Positions 7,752 to 15,433 of a stretch of 35,653 nucleotides of DNA are shown piece by piece. How positions within the stretch are numbered: the stretch's first letter is position 1; each line of letters starts with the position of its first letter. The stretch comes from Fibrobacterales bacterium Fibro_02. GTDB lineage: Bacteria; Fibrobacterota; Fibrobacteria; Fibrobacterales; Fibrobacteraceae. The notes beneath the pieces were generated by a model. That model was given only the letters and a program-made list of their open reading frames with translations, was not told the origin of the DNA and did not search any database. The position numbers were made by a program, and so were the translations under genes. The stretch spans positions 1 to 35,653 of the forward strand of contig LVAE01000095.1 of assembly GCA_001603905.1 (NCBI GenBank). Reading direction: 5' to 3'.

Positions 7752-8969
7752 ATGATCGCTTTTTTATTCGTACTGCTGGCGGCGCTGGCCCTGGTCTATG
7801 TCAACTTGAGTACCCTTGCCAAGGGGAAAGCGGGGCAGATTATTGCCTTGTCGGTGCTGGTGCTGCTCTTCGTGTCGATGGCTTTCCGCGATACATGGGC
7901 GGGGAGTGTTGCCGTCGCTTTTTTTGCGGTGTGGCTTCCCAATGCGCTTTTGTTCTATATTCCCTGGACGCTTTACCGTATCGGTTACTACTTTACGCAG
8001 CCGCACCACTTGAGCAGGCATTTTGTCCGTCGCGTGAGTCGCGGGCTCCTGGGCGTTACGGTGGGAGTTGCGCTTGCGATATTCGCTTATGGCGTGCCGC
8101 ACAACGATGACTACAAGATGATGGACCTGACGGTGGACTTGCCTTCACAGTATACGGAAGGGTTCACGGCGGTTTTCTTTAGCGACATTCACGTGGATCC
8201 GCTGTTCAAGGCAGAAAAGTTGCAGCGCTTTATTGCGCAGATGGATTCTATTAAGCCGGACTATCTGCTGTTCGGTGGCGACCTGGCGGACGTGTCCATG
8301 GAGCAGCTCGATGCCTGGGGATACGACAGTTTGTTCAAGATGCTGACGTCGAAGGCGAACGTCGCGGCGGTGGCCGTCAACGGGAATCACGAATCGATGC
8401 AGGAACGCGCGGGCTCCAATCCGAATGATTGGATGCGCAAGGTGGGTTTTGTGGTGCTGGACGATTCCACGGCGTGTATCGGGAAGGCGTGCTTTACGGG
8501 GCGCACCGACTACATGGTCGCGCGCGGCCGCGATGTACTTCGTCGCCCGCTTGCGGAGCTGATTCCTGATTCGATCCAGTTGACTGAAATTCCGCAGGAT
8601 TCGATGGCCGCTGAGGCTACCAAGGATTCAATCGGTGATTCAACGGCGGCCGTTGTGGCCTATGATACGACGATTGTGCATCGCCCCTGGATTTTGCTGG
8701 ACCATCAGCCCAAGGGAATCGAGAAGGGGTATGTCGGCAGGCTTCCAGATATGGCGCTTTCGGGACATACGCACGACGGTCAGTTTTTCCCGGTGACTTT
8801 CATTATCAATTATGTATGGAAGGTCGCTTATGGCAAGGGGGCACTTGGCGGCGTCTTTTGGCTCGTGAGTTCCGGCTTTGACTGCTGGGGTCCTCCGGTG
8901 CGTTTCGGCTCCGATTCAGAAATCTGGATTATTAAGTTCAAGCCGCACGAAAATATAATGCCGGAATAA
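7752..8969 (+). CDS. Membrane-anchored metallophosphoesterase (405 aa)
   Basis: Three to four N-terminal helices (residues 1-115) precede a calcineurin-like phosphoesterase domain. The metal-binding motifs are in order: SDIHVD (Asp145, His147), FGGDLAD (about 174-180), NGNHES (210-215) and SGHTHDGQ (337-344), with a further His318 in LLDHQP. This matches the YkuE/YaeI-like group of membrane-linked phosphoesterases, which act on phosphate esters such as lipid pyrophosphates; the substrate here is unknown. Between motifs III and IV there is a 60-residue Ser/Asp/Thr-rich loop (about 245-310, QDSMAAEATKDSIGDSTAA) that looks like an insertion. Gene order with DUF975 suggests a joint membrane role. 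Confidence 0.9.
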   Translation: MIAFLFVLLAALALVYVNLSTLAKGKAGQIIALSVLVLLFVSMAFRDTWAGSVAVAFFAVWLPNALLFYIPWTLYRIGYYFTQPHHLSRHFVRRVSRGLLGVTVGVALAIFAYGVPHNDDYKMMDLTVDLPSQYTEGFTAVFFSDIHVDPLFKAEKLQRFIAQMDSIKPDYLLFGGDLADVSMEQLDAWGYDSLFKMLTSKANVAAVAVNGNHESMQERAGSNPNDWMRKVGFVVLDDSTACIGKACFTGRTDYMVARGRDVLRRPLAELIPDSIQLTEIPQDSMAAEATKDSIGDSTAAVVAYDTTIVHRPWILLDHQPKGIEKGYVGRLPDMALSGHTHDGQFFPVTFIINYVWKVAYGKGALGGVFWLVSSGFDCWGPPVRFGSDSEIWIIKFKPHENIMPE

Positions 8970-9006
8970 GGCATTGTTCATTATAGATAAATTAATAATT
9001 ACTTGA

Positions 9007-10422
9007 TTATTTCGCGAGCTTGTTGTAGACGGCGATTTGGCGCTCGATGATGCCGTCCCAGGTGAAGCATTCGGCGATGCGCTTACGGGAGCCGGCGAGC
9101 AGCTGCTTTACAAGTTCGGGCTCGGCGGCGAGGCGCTTGTAGGCGCTTGCGAGGGCCTCGGGGTCTTTTTCGGGAACGAGGATTCCCGAGACGCCGTTCA
9201 CGACGACATCGGGGATGCCGCCCACGTTGCTTGCGACGATGGGGAGGCCGAGTTCCATGGCTTCGATGAGTACGACGCCGAGGCCTTCGGTGTCGCCCTT
9301 GCTGTCGACAATCGCCGGGAGCGTGAAGACGTTAGCGGTCCTGTATTCGTTCGCGAGCGCTTCGGGCGAAAGCTTGCCGGTGAAGATGATTTCTGCAGAA
9401 TTCGGAGTTGCAGACTCCGAAGCGAGTTTCTTTAGTTCTTCGGTGAGGTCGCCGACGCCGACGATGCGGATTTCGAACTGGTCGCGTGGCAGGTACTTGG
9501 CGGCCTCGATGAGGTAGCGGATGCCCTTGCGTTCAATGTGGCGACCGACAAAAAGAATCTTGAACTTGTGATTATCGCTTCGCGATAATACCAAATGCTG
9601 GTCTCGGTCATGTCCAAGCGAGCTTGTCCGCGACTCTCGACCTACGCATTTGTCGTTTACTTCGTGTAGTGTGGGGCGTTGCGGGGAAACTTCCCCACCC
9701 TGGTGGCCATGCGCACTAAGCGATGAATCGCTAAGTGCTGTCCGCCCGCTAGAGGGGGTAGCGGATGCCGTGGCAGAAGCGAGGGGGAGACTTCCCCCCT
9801 CTCTCGTCTCTCGTCTCTCGTCTTTCGTCTCTAAAGTTGTGCCATACGGGCTCCATTCGACGGTGACGTCGCGGAGGGCCTTGATTTTGCTTGCGGTAAA
9901 GCTTGAATTGGCGAATACGGCTTGCGCCTGGCCGATGGCGAATTTCAGGAGCGGCTTCACCCACTTTTTCTTGCGGATGAGCAGGAGTTCCGCCCCGTGG
10001 AAATTGAGGACCAGCGGGATTCTGAACAGCTTGGCGGCACCGAGGGCGATGTAGGCGTGCGGGAACGGCCAATGTGCGTGGATGATGTCGGGCCTCCACT
10101 TGCGACAGATCTTGATGCACTTGAAGAACCCGCTGATGATGTAAGGGATCGCGAGTAGCTGCAGCCAGGGCTTGCTTGCCATCTTGCTGGGTGCGCCTTC
10201 TTCGTGGGTGAGCATTTCCCAGGCGGCGGGCGCGTAGCGGAAACGGTTCACCTTGATGCCGTCGATTTCGTGGCTCTTGAGGCCCTTGTATGCGGGGGCG
10301 AGAACCTGGATGTCGAGGCCTGCCTTTTTAAGGTGCGCAATGGAAGTGCGTAGCCAAGGGACTTCGGCGTCTTCGTGAAAACGCGGATAGACGGACCCGA
10401 TGACGAGAACTTTCTGGACCAT
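9007..10422 (-). CDS. GT4-type glycosyltransferase with an in-frame repeat-derived insert (471 aa)
   Basis: A GT-B fold retaining glycosyltransferase. The N-terminal domain shows VLVIGSVYPRFHEDAEVPWL, PDIIHAHWPFPHAYIA and LVLNFHGAELLL. The C-terminal domain has ILFVGRHIERKGIRYLIEAA, the E-x7-E donor-binding motif in EGLGVVLIEAMELGLPIVAS and GGIPDVVVNGVSGILV. It most likely transfers a nucleotide sugar to a lipid-linked or capsular glycan. Between SPYGTTLE and HKFKILFVG, exactly at the interdomain linker, are about 86 unusual residues (199-284) rich in Ser, Arg, Glu and Pro, encoded by a repeat-rich stretch (9571-9832). The flanks read as a normal GT4, so the enzyme may tolerate the insert. 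The start is 5 nt after the upstream 166-aa gene, giving an operon. Confidence 0.9.
   Translation of the reverse strand: MVQKVLVIGSVYPRFHEDAEVPWLRTSIAHLKKAGLDIQVLAPAYKGLKSHEIDGIKVNRFRYAPAAWEMLTHEEGAPSKMASKPWLQLLAIPYIISGFFKCIKICRKWRPDIIHAHWPFPHAYIALGAAKLFRIPLVLNFHGAELLLIRKKKWVKPLLKFAIGQAQAVFANSSFTASKIKALRDVTVEWSPYGTTLETKDERRETREGGSLPLASATASATPSSGRTALSDSSLSAHGHQGGEVSPQRPTLHEVNDKCVGRESRTSSLGHDRDQHLVLSRSDNHKFKILFVGRHIERKGIRYLIEAAKYLPRDQFEIRIVGVGDLTEELKKLASESATPNSAEIIFTGKLSPEALANEYRTANVFTLPAIVDSKGDTEGLGVVLIEAMELGLPIVASNVGGIPDVVVNGVSGILVPEKDPEALASAYKRLAAEPELVKQLLAGSRKRIAECFTWDGIIERQIAVYNKLAK
9571..9832. repeat. Palindrome-rich insert with heptamer tandem repeat inside the glycosyltransferase gene
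   Basis: Visible elements in order: ATTATCGC-TTC-GCGATAAT hairpin (9571-9589); GGGGAA-AC-TTCCCC (9683-9696); imperfect CACTAAGCGAT-GA-ATCGCTAAGTG (9714-9737); CCGCT...AGCGG (9746-9764); GGGGGA-GACT-TCCCCC (9783-9798); then four heptamers CTCTCGT, CTCTCGT, CTCTCGT, CTTTCGT (9801-9828) and a partial CTCT. The block fits exactly the stretch that is extra in the encoded protein. It resembles an intergenic repeat that has landed in a coding region in a frame without stops. Confidence 0.7.
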
Positions 10423-10427
10423 TTAGT

Positions 10428-10928
10428 TTATGCGGAAGCTTCGCTGCCGGGTGCGGGAGCGAATTCCTGCGAAACGGAAGTAATGGCGTTGATGTCCTGT
10501 GCGTCGCTTACGCAGGCAGGGTAGACGATGGGCTTGACGATGGCGGAGAGCACGTTCGAGAGGCCCTTGAAGTCCATGTCGTTGGCGGTCTGGAGGAGTC
10601 TTCCGCGGATGCGGATCCAGCCTTCGATCTTGGAGTCGAGCAGCAGCATGCCGAGGCCCGAGCCGTTCTCGAGGAAACCGAGGATGTCGCTCCCGCGGCT
10701 GTTCTTGTTCAGTGCGGTGAGGAATACGTCCCAGAACTGGATGCAGGTGTCTCTGTCCTTCAGGATATTTTCGATGGCCGAGAAGTCGAATTCCAGATAG
10801 ACGAAGGAGCTTTTGTCCTCGTCGCTGCGGATAATTTCTTCCTGGCACCGCCTTTCAAATATGTCTTCGGTGTAGATAGAAATATTAAAGTGGTGCTTTC
10901 TAATCAATTTGAAGAGTTCTTGCTTCAT
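10428..10928 (-). CDS. Hypothetical protein, possible degenerate GGDEF-like domain (166 aa)
   Basis: A soluble protein with no signal peptide. The middle reads SFVYLEFDFSAIENIL, then a helix, then NSRGSDILGFLENGSGLGMLLLDS, then WIRIRGRLLQ. This order (a strand starting like the LxDxDxF strand of GGDEF domains, a helix, R-x-S-D-I-x-G, an acidic turn, a hydrophobic strand ending in an acidic/Ser residue) resembles a GGDEF fold that has lost the catalytic motif, as in regulatory c-di-GMP-related proteins of polysaccharide clusters. That is my inference and a structure prediction would settle it. Its stop is 5 nt before the glycosyltransferase start, so it may regulate or accompany that enzyme. 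It is divergent from the DUF4954 gene, with starts about 30 nt apart. Confidence 0.6.
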   Translation of the reverse strand: MKQELFKLIRKHHFNISIYTEDIFERRCQEEIIRSDEDKSSFVYLEFDFSAIENILKDRDTCIQFWDVFLTALNKNSRGSDILGFLENGSGLGMLLLDSKIEGWIRIRGRLLQTANDMDFKGLSNVLSAIVKPIVYPACVSDAQDINAITSVSQEFAPAPGSEASA

Positions 10929-10958
10929 CGCAGCACAAAATTAGTCTATTTTTTGACC

Positions 10959-12836
10959 ATGCAACGCTTGCTCAAATTGAAAAAAGTGCTCAAGAATAGT
11001 GTTTTGGCGTCCTCCGTCGAAAATTTCAAGACGATCCGGGCGTCAATGTCCAAATACCGTCCATTGACCGAGGCCGAGATTCAGGTTCTCGAAAGGAACG
11101 GCAACCGTTCCGAGTCGTGGGCGAAGGTCATGGTCGAAAACGACTTCGACCCGAACCGCATTATTCGGAGCTCGTTCATGGGCGAGGTTTACTTGCCGCG
11201 CTTTTTCGGGACGCTCCTGTTGCCGGGTGACGTGTCTTTCCCGACGGGTATTTACGACAGCCTGGTGCATAACTGTCTCGTGGAGAACGCCCTTGTCCAC
11301 AAGGTGGCGATGCTCAGCAACATTCTGGTGCGCAGCAGTTCGGTGGTGCAGAACGTGGGCTCAATCGTGAGCAGCGGAAAGATCAGCTACATGGTCGGCA
11401 ACGCGATGCACGTGGGTAACGAAATGGGCGGTCGCAGTGTTCTCGTGTTCCCGGAAATCAATACGGAGCTGGTGGACTTGCAGCTTTTCCACAAGCCGGA
11501 GCCCGATGTCGCGGCTGCGTTTGCGGACCAGCTCAAGGCGTACCGAGAGGAGACGGCCCTTTCTTTCGGCATTGTCGGTAAGGGTGCGGTTATCTGCAAT
11601 ACGAACATCATTCGTAACAGCTGGATTGGTGCGCATGCGCGTATCGAGGGCGCCGAGAAGATTCGTAACTCGGTGGTGCTTTCGTCGCTCGAGGAGCCGA
11701 GCCACGTGTACGATTCCGTGATTCTTGAAAACTCGAACGTGCAGATGGGCGTGACGATTCATACGGGTGCGGAGGTGCAGGGTTCTGTGCTGATGAGCCG
11801 CACGACGGTTGCCTGCAAGGCGATTGTGAAGTCGTCGATTATCGCTCCGTGCTGCCACATTGAAGAAGGCGAGGTGAACAGTTCGTACATGGGGCCCATG
11901 ACGCAGATGCATCACCATTCGCTTTTGATCGCGGCGCTCTGGCCCGACGGATGCGGCAACCTGGGCTACGGCGCGAACGTGGGAAGCAATCATACCGGAC
12001 GTATGCCTGACCAGGAAGTGATGCCCGGACAGGGAATGTTCTTTGGCCTTGGCGTGAATGTCAAGTTCCCTGCGAATTACCGCGAGTCGCCCTTTACGTT
12101 GATTGCCTCGGGGCTTACGACACTTCCGCAGCGCGTGAAGTTCCCGTTCTCGCTGATCAAGCCGGGTGACCCGCAGCTGAACGGCGTCCCTCCGCGGCTG
12201 AACGAGATTGTGCCCGGTTGGAATTACGCGAACAACGCCTATGCGCTTGACCGTAACCTCTACAAGTATTCCATTCGTGGCAAGGGGTTCGTGCCGGCTT
12301 CGTTCTACACGATTTTCAGTCCCGACACGTTGCGCTATGTATACGATGCCTACCAGCGCCTGCAGGTGACGGAAGTTCGCGATTTCTACACCAAGGAACA
12401 TATCGACGGGCTTGGCGAGAACTTCCTTCGCGAACGCGTGCGCCAGAAGGCGATCAAGATTTACCGCGAGTACCTGGAACGCTATGCGCTGGAACAGGTG
12501 ATAACCCTGGTGGTGAACGATCCGAATTTGCAGTCGCAACCGGTCAAGGAACTGCGGCGCCTTTCGACCAACGATGCCAACAAGGATGTGATGCGCACGG
12601 TGGTGCTTCCCGAGACGTTCGACGAGTTGTTGAAGCGTTACCGCCAGCTTGAAAAGGACTGGTTCGAACGCGTGACGCACGGCCTCGACAAGGACAACGA
12701 CCGTGGCCGAAAGATTTTCGACGACTACGATGACGCGCATCCCGTGGACAGGGGATTTACCGAATGGGAAAAGAACCGAGTCGAAGATAAGTTGCGTCGT
12801 TTGGCATCTATCGTGAAGACGGCCAAGGCGGAATGA
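10959..12836 (+). CDS. DUF4954 family left-handed beta-helix protein (625 aa)
   Basis: The frame opens at 10890, but the ATG at 10959 avoids overlap with the divergent gene. No Shine-Dalgarno is visible; TATTTT ends 6 nt before the ATG. An alternative ATG is at 11046 (MSKYRPLTEAEI), where family similarity really begins (YRPLTEAEIQVLERNG, DFDPNRIIRSSFMGEVYL). Residues about 100-330 carry hexapeptide-type turns typical of left-handed beta-helix acyl/nucleotidyltransferase-like proteins (VICNTNIIRNSWIGAHARIEG, SVILENSNVQMGVTIHTGAEV), followed by MHHHSLLIAALWPDGCGNLGYGANVGSNHTGR and a helical C-terminal part. DUF4954 is common in Bacteroidetes; its function is unknown. It overlaps the next gene by ATGA. 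Confidence 0.85.
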   Translation: MQRLLKLKKVLKNSVLASSVENFKTIRASMSKYRPLTEAEIQVLERNGNRSESWAKVMVENDFDPNRIIRSSFMGEVYLPRFFGTLLLPGDVSFPTGIYDSLVHNCLVENALVHKVAMLSNILVRSSSVVQNVGSIVSSGKISYMVGNAMHVGNEMGGRSVLVFPEINTELVDLQLFHKPEPDVAAAFADQLKAYREETALSFGIVGKGAVICNTNIIRNSWIGAHARIEGAEKIRNSVVLSSLEEPSHVYDSVILENSNVQMGVTIHTGAEVQGSVLMSRTTVACKAIVKSSIIAPCCHIEEGEVNSSYMGPMTQMHHHSLLIAALWPDGCGNLGYGANVGSNHTGRMPDQEVMPGQGMFFGLGVNVKFPANYRESPFTLIASGLTTLPQRVKFPFSLIKPGDPQLNGVPPRLNEIVPGWNYANNAYALDRNLYKYSIRGKGFVPASFYTIFSPDTLRYVYDAYQRLQVTEVRDFYTKEHIDGLGENFLRERVRQKAIKIYREYLERYALEQVITLVVNDPNLQSQPVKELRRLSTNDANKDVMRTVVLPETFDELLKRYRQLEKDWFERVTHGLDKDNDRGRKIFDDYDDAHPVDRGFTEWEKNRVEDKLRRLASIVKTAKAE

Positions 12837-13411
12837 TTTCGGCTACGGTCATACTCGGAGTCGCCCTCGTGATCGAGGTGGTGGCTCGGCTTGTTCTGGA
12901 GATTCGCGAGCGGAGGCTTTCGCAGTTGCGCGGTGGCGTATTTGCGGTACTCCGCCTGATTCCCCTGGTGAACGATATCGTGCCGCTTCCCGAGAACCGC
13001 AGGGAACCGGTCGAGAATGAATTTGTACGAAAGCACGAGGAAGGCCATTCGGAGTTGCGTCATGGCATCTTGCGGAACTTGGCGAAGATTGCCTTGCTGT
13101 TGCTTGCCGTGTGGCTCTTTGCCTTTCTGCTGGCGAGCCGAGGAATGTCGCTGGTGGAAGCGGTTCTGTGGTTGCACCTGGCGGCAATCCCGTTCCGTAC
13201 GGTTTTCCACTTGTACTGCTGGCATCAGGAATACGAGGCGGACCGTTACGCTTTTGAAAAGCTCGGCAAGAAAGTGGCGAAGGCCGCGATGCGTGACCTT
13301 GCCGCAAGCGAGATACCCTATACGAAACTTTTTGCAGTCATCTACCGCGAACATCCGACGGTCGCGATACGCAGCCAGAAAATTTTGAACAAGGAAATCA
13401 AGGCGGTGTAG
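12833..13411 (+). CDS. Membrane metallopeptidase-like protein with HExxH motif (192 aa)
   Basis: It starts in an ATGA overlap with the DUF4954 stop, so the two are translationally coupled. An N-terminal hydrophobic stretch (VILGVALVIEVVARLVL) is followed by HEEGH (His68, Glu69, His72), the zinc-binding HExxH of gluzincin peptidases. Two more helices (KIALLLLAVWLFAFLLA, VEAVLWLHLAAIPF) come next, then HQEYEADRYAFEKLG, where Glu/Asp in an ExEAD-type motif is the third metal ligand as in M48 enzymes. At 192 aa it is shorter than most M48 proteases. The likely role is an inner-membrane protease acting on or with the DUF4954 protein; this pairing is inference from coupling. Confidence 0.75.
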   Translation: MISATVILGVALVIEVVARLVLEIRERRLSQLRGGVFAVLRLIPLVNDIVPLPENRREPVENEFVRKHEEGHSELRHGILRNLAKIALLLLAVWLFAFLLASRGMSLVEAVLWLHLAAIPFRTVFHLYCWHQEYEADRYAFEKLGKKVAKAAMRDLAASEIPYTKLFAVIYREHPTVAIRSQKILNKEIKAV

Positions 13412-13426
13412 GTAGCGCCGTGCCGA

Positions 13427-15397
13427 TTAATGCACCTGGATACGGTGCAGCTGTGCTCCCTGACGGATCAGGAACATGCCTGTCTGCTTGAAATGCTGGC
13501 GGATGGACGAGGCGACATTTTCTGCCTGCCAGGAGTTTGCCTGCAGTACGCCGAGAAAACGCCCTTGCATGTCGAATAATTGCAAAGGTTCGCCGGAACG
13601 GAAGGTTTCGTAACGGCACGTTCCGAAATCGCGCAGCGCCACCGACGATGAATCGCCAATAGAATCCTGCTTGCTTGTATCGGGTTCCACGAAGGGGTGG
13701 TCCGGATCGTCTACCACCACCTTGATCGTTACGGAGGCTTCGCAACCCGAGGCGTTCGTGTGGACAGCCTTATAATATCCGCTCGATTTTCCGTCAAGAT
13801 TCTTGAAGCGGATTTCGCGGTCGGTCGAAGTGAAATTGTTCGGGCCGCTCCAAACCCAGCGGCCACCTTCCCACGGATGCGGGCCAATTACCAGCGAGTC
13901 GCCCTTGTTCGGCTTCACGTCAGTGGTTTCGTTCCAGCCACCGTCATGCACCTTCACATACGGGACAATCGTATCCGGCTTGCAGATGCCACCTTCGGCG
14001 CCGTCAATCACCATCGTCGTAATCGTCTGTGCAGGTGCCGTCATCGAAAGCGTCTTCCCCGACACCGCAATATCGGATTGCGCCGTTAAACTGCCAGGAA
14101 GTTCAAATCGTACCACCTTCGCGCTTGCGCCGATTTTGTCAAACCCGCGCAAGTCGAATTCGTACTTCACGTCGCTTTCGCCACTGTTGCGAACCACGAG
14201 CACCAAGGCGCCATCTTCTCGCAGCGCCGCGAGCGTATTGCCGTTATCGCTGTCGATAATGCGCGACCCCGGCCGAATAAAGCGGCTGAATGATGCATGC
14301 ATGTAAAAGCGGGCATTCGGCGTGAAAGTTTCCTTTTTATGATCCAGCGCAAAGGTGCGCCAGTTTTCCGCTGGGTCGCCGAGCTGCCAGTCCACCCAGG
14401 CGTTCGCCTTCATGTCGCGGAGGTCCGCAAGAATCACGCCCGCCATCCAGAGCGCGATATTTTCGTCGCCACTCTTGTGGAGCGGTCCCGTTTCGGACTG
14501 CCACACCTTCTTGTCCTTTGCGAACGCCGCATTGAAAAGCTTTGCGCGGTTGTCGCCGCCGGAATAGCTGTGCGTGTTCACCTGGAACATGTAGGAAAGA
14601 GCCTCGCTGCTGTAACCGTTGAACTGGTTCAGCGCATCGCCGATGTTCGTTTCGTCGGCGGCACTCACCGAAGTTTCGGGGAACAGTCCCTTCGCCTCGA
14701 GCGCCTTGCCGAGTTCCACAATCATCTTGGACTGGTTATTTTTGAAGCCGCAACCTTCCTGGTCGCCGTTCGCCTTCCACCAGCCGGCACTCGGCTCGTT
14801 GAACGGTTCCACCGTGCGGAACGTGATTCCCCATTCCTTCTTGAAATGAAGCGCTACTTCGGAAAGGTAATCGGCGAAATCGTCAAAGTAATCTTCTTTC
14901 AGGTTGTCGGCACCGTTATTGCCGCCTGAGACGCAACCGCTCTTGGTCATCCACCATGGGGGCGAATTGCTGAACGCCTCGAAAATCGGGTCCTTTACGC
15001 GCTTCGCGAGCTCAAAGGCGATGTTACGCTGGTACGGATCCGCCGTCCAGTCAAAGTCGCCACTTTCGGTAGGCTTGTAACCGGGAACGTTCGCGCCGCC
15101 GTCGCCCTTCGTGAGGTGATTATGCCCCGGCTGGTCTCCGCCGCCGATGTTGTAACGGAAAATCGTGTAGCCAAGACCCGTGTCCGGGTCGGCAATCGCA
15201 CCTAGAAGTTTGCTGCGGTTCGCCTCGCTCCAGGCGCCCGCCTTTACGGCCCACCAGCAGAGGCTCGTGCCCCAGCCCTCGAAAACCTGGTACTTTTTGC
15301 CGGGGTCCACAACGACCTTGGTCTGTGCCATGGCGCCATTTGCAAGGAATGCAACTGCAGCGCTAGAAATAGTAAAAAACCGAACCAATCCTTTCAT
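13427..15397 (-). CDS. Secreted GH30 glycoside hydrolase, probable endo-beta-1,6-galactanase (656 aa)
   Basis: A signal peptide (cleavage after GAMA, about residue 24) precedes a GH30 (beta/alpha)8 domain. The opening YQVFEGWGTSLCWWAVKAG resembles GH30 subfamily 5, endo-beta-1,6-galactanases. The acid/base is Glu201 in VEPFNEPSAGWW and the nucleophile Glu302 in VWQSETGP. A beta-sandwich side domain (about 385-460) follows, then an Ig-like module (about 475-560, GGRWVWSGPNNFTSTDREIRF, SGYYKAVHTNASGCEAS). The tail (FDMQGRFLGVL ... IRQGAQLHRIQVH) looks like a T9SS type A sorting domain. It would cut galactan side chains of plant arabinogalactan. A consensus promoter ends only 7 nt from the ATG, so the mRNA may be leaderless. 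Confidence 0.9.
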   Translation of the reverse strand: MKGLVRFFTISSAAVAFLANGAMAQTKVVVDPGKKYQVFEGWGTSLCWWAVKAGAWSEANRSKLLGAIADPDTGLGYTIFRYNIGGGDQPGHNHLTKGDGGANVPGYKPTESGDFDWTADPYQRNIAFELAKRVKDPIFEAFSNSPPWWMTKSGCVSGGNNGADNLKEDYFDDFADYLSEVALHFKKEWGITFRTVEPFNEPSAGWWKANGDQEGCGFKNNQSKMIVELGKALEAKGLFPETSVSAADETNIGDALNQFNGYSSEALSYMFQVNTHSYSGGDNRAKLFNAAFAKDKKVWQSETGPLHKSGDENIALWMAGVILADLRDMKANAWVDWQLGDPAENWRTFALDHKKETFTPNARFYMHASFSRFIRPGSRIIDSDNGNTLAALREDGALVLVVRNSGESDVKYEFDLRGFDKIGASAKVVRFELPGSLTAQSDIAVSGKTLSMTAPAQTITTMVIDGAEGGICKPDTIVPYVKVHDGGWNETTDVKPNKGDSLVIGPHPWEGGRWVWSGPNNFTSTDREIRFKNLDGKSSGYYKAVHTNASGCEASVTIKVVVDDPDHPFVEPDTSKQDSIGDSSSVALRDFGTCRYETFRSGEPLQLFDMQGRFLGVLQANSWQAENVASSIRQHFKQTGMFLIRQGAQLHRIQVH

Positions 15398-15404
15398 GGT
15401 TCTA

Positions 15405-15433
15405 AATATATCCTAAAACAAGGCGAATGTCAA
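15405..15433 (-). promoter_or_regulatory. Consensus promoter of the GH30 gene, leaderless geometry
   Basis: On the minus strand TTGACA (15433-15428) is followed by 17 nt and TATATT (15410-15405). The GH30 ATG starts 7 nt later at 15397 with no Shine-Dalgarno between. The -35 box overlaps the stop codon of the upstream alkylation-repair gene. Confidence 0.65.

Noticed and set aside
9801..9832. Heptamer repeats as a CRISPR array
   Set aside because: Units are 7 nt with no spacers and no cas genes are present.
11361..12740. 459-codon minus-strand frame
   Set aside because: Antisense to the DUF4954 gene, His/Arg-rich shadow composition, no ribosome binding site or domain.
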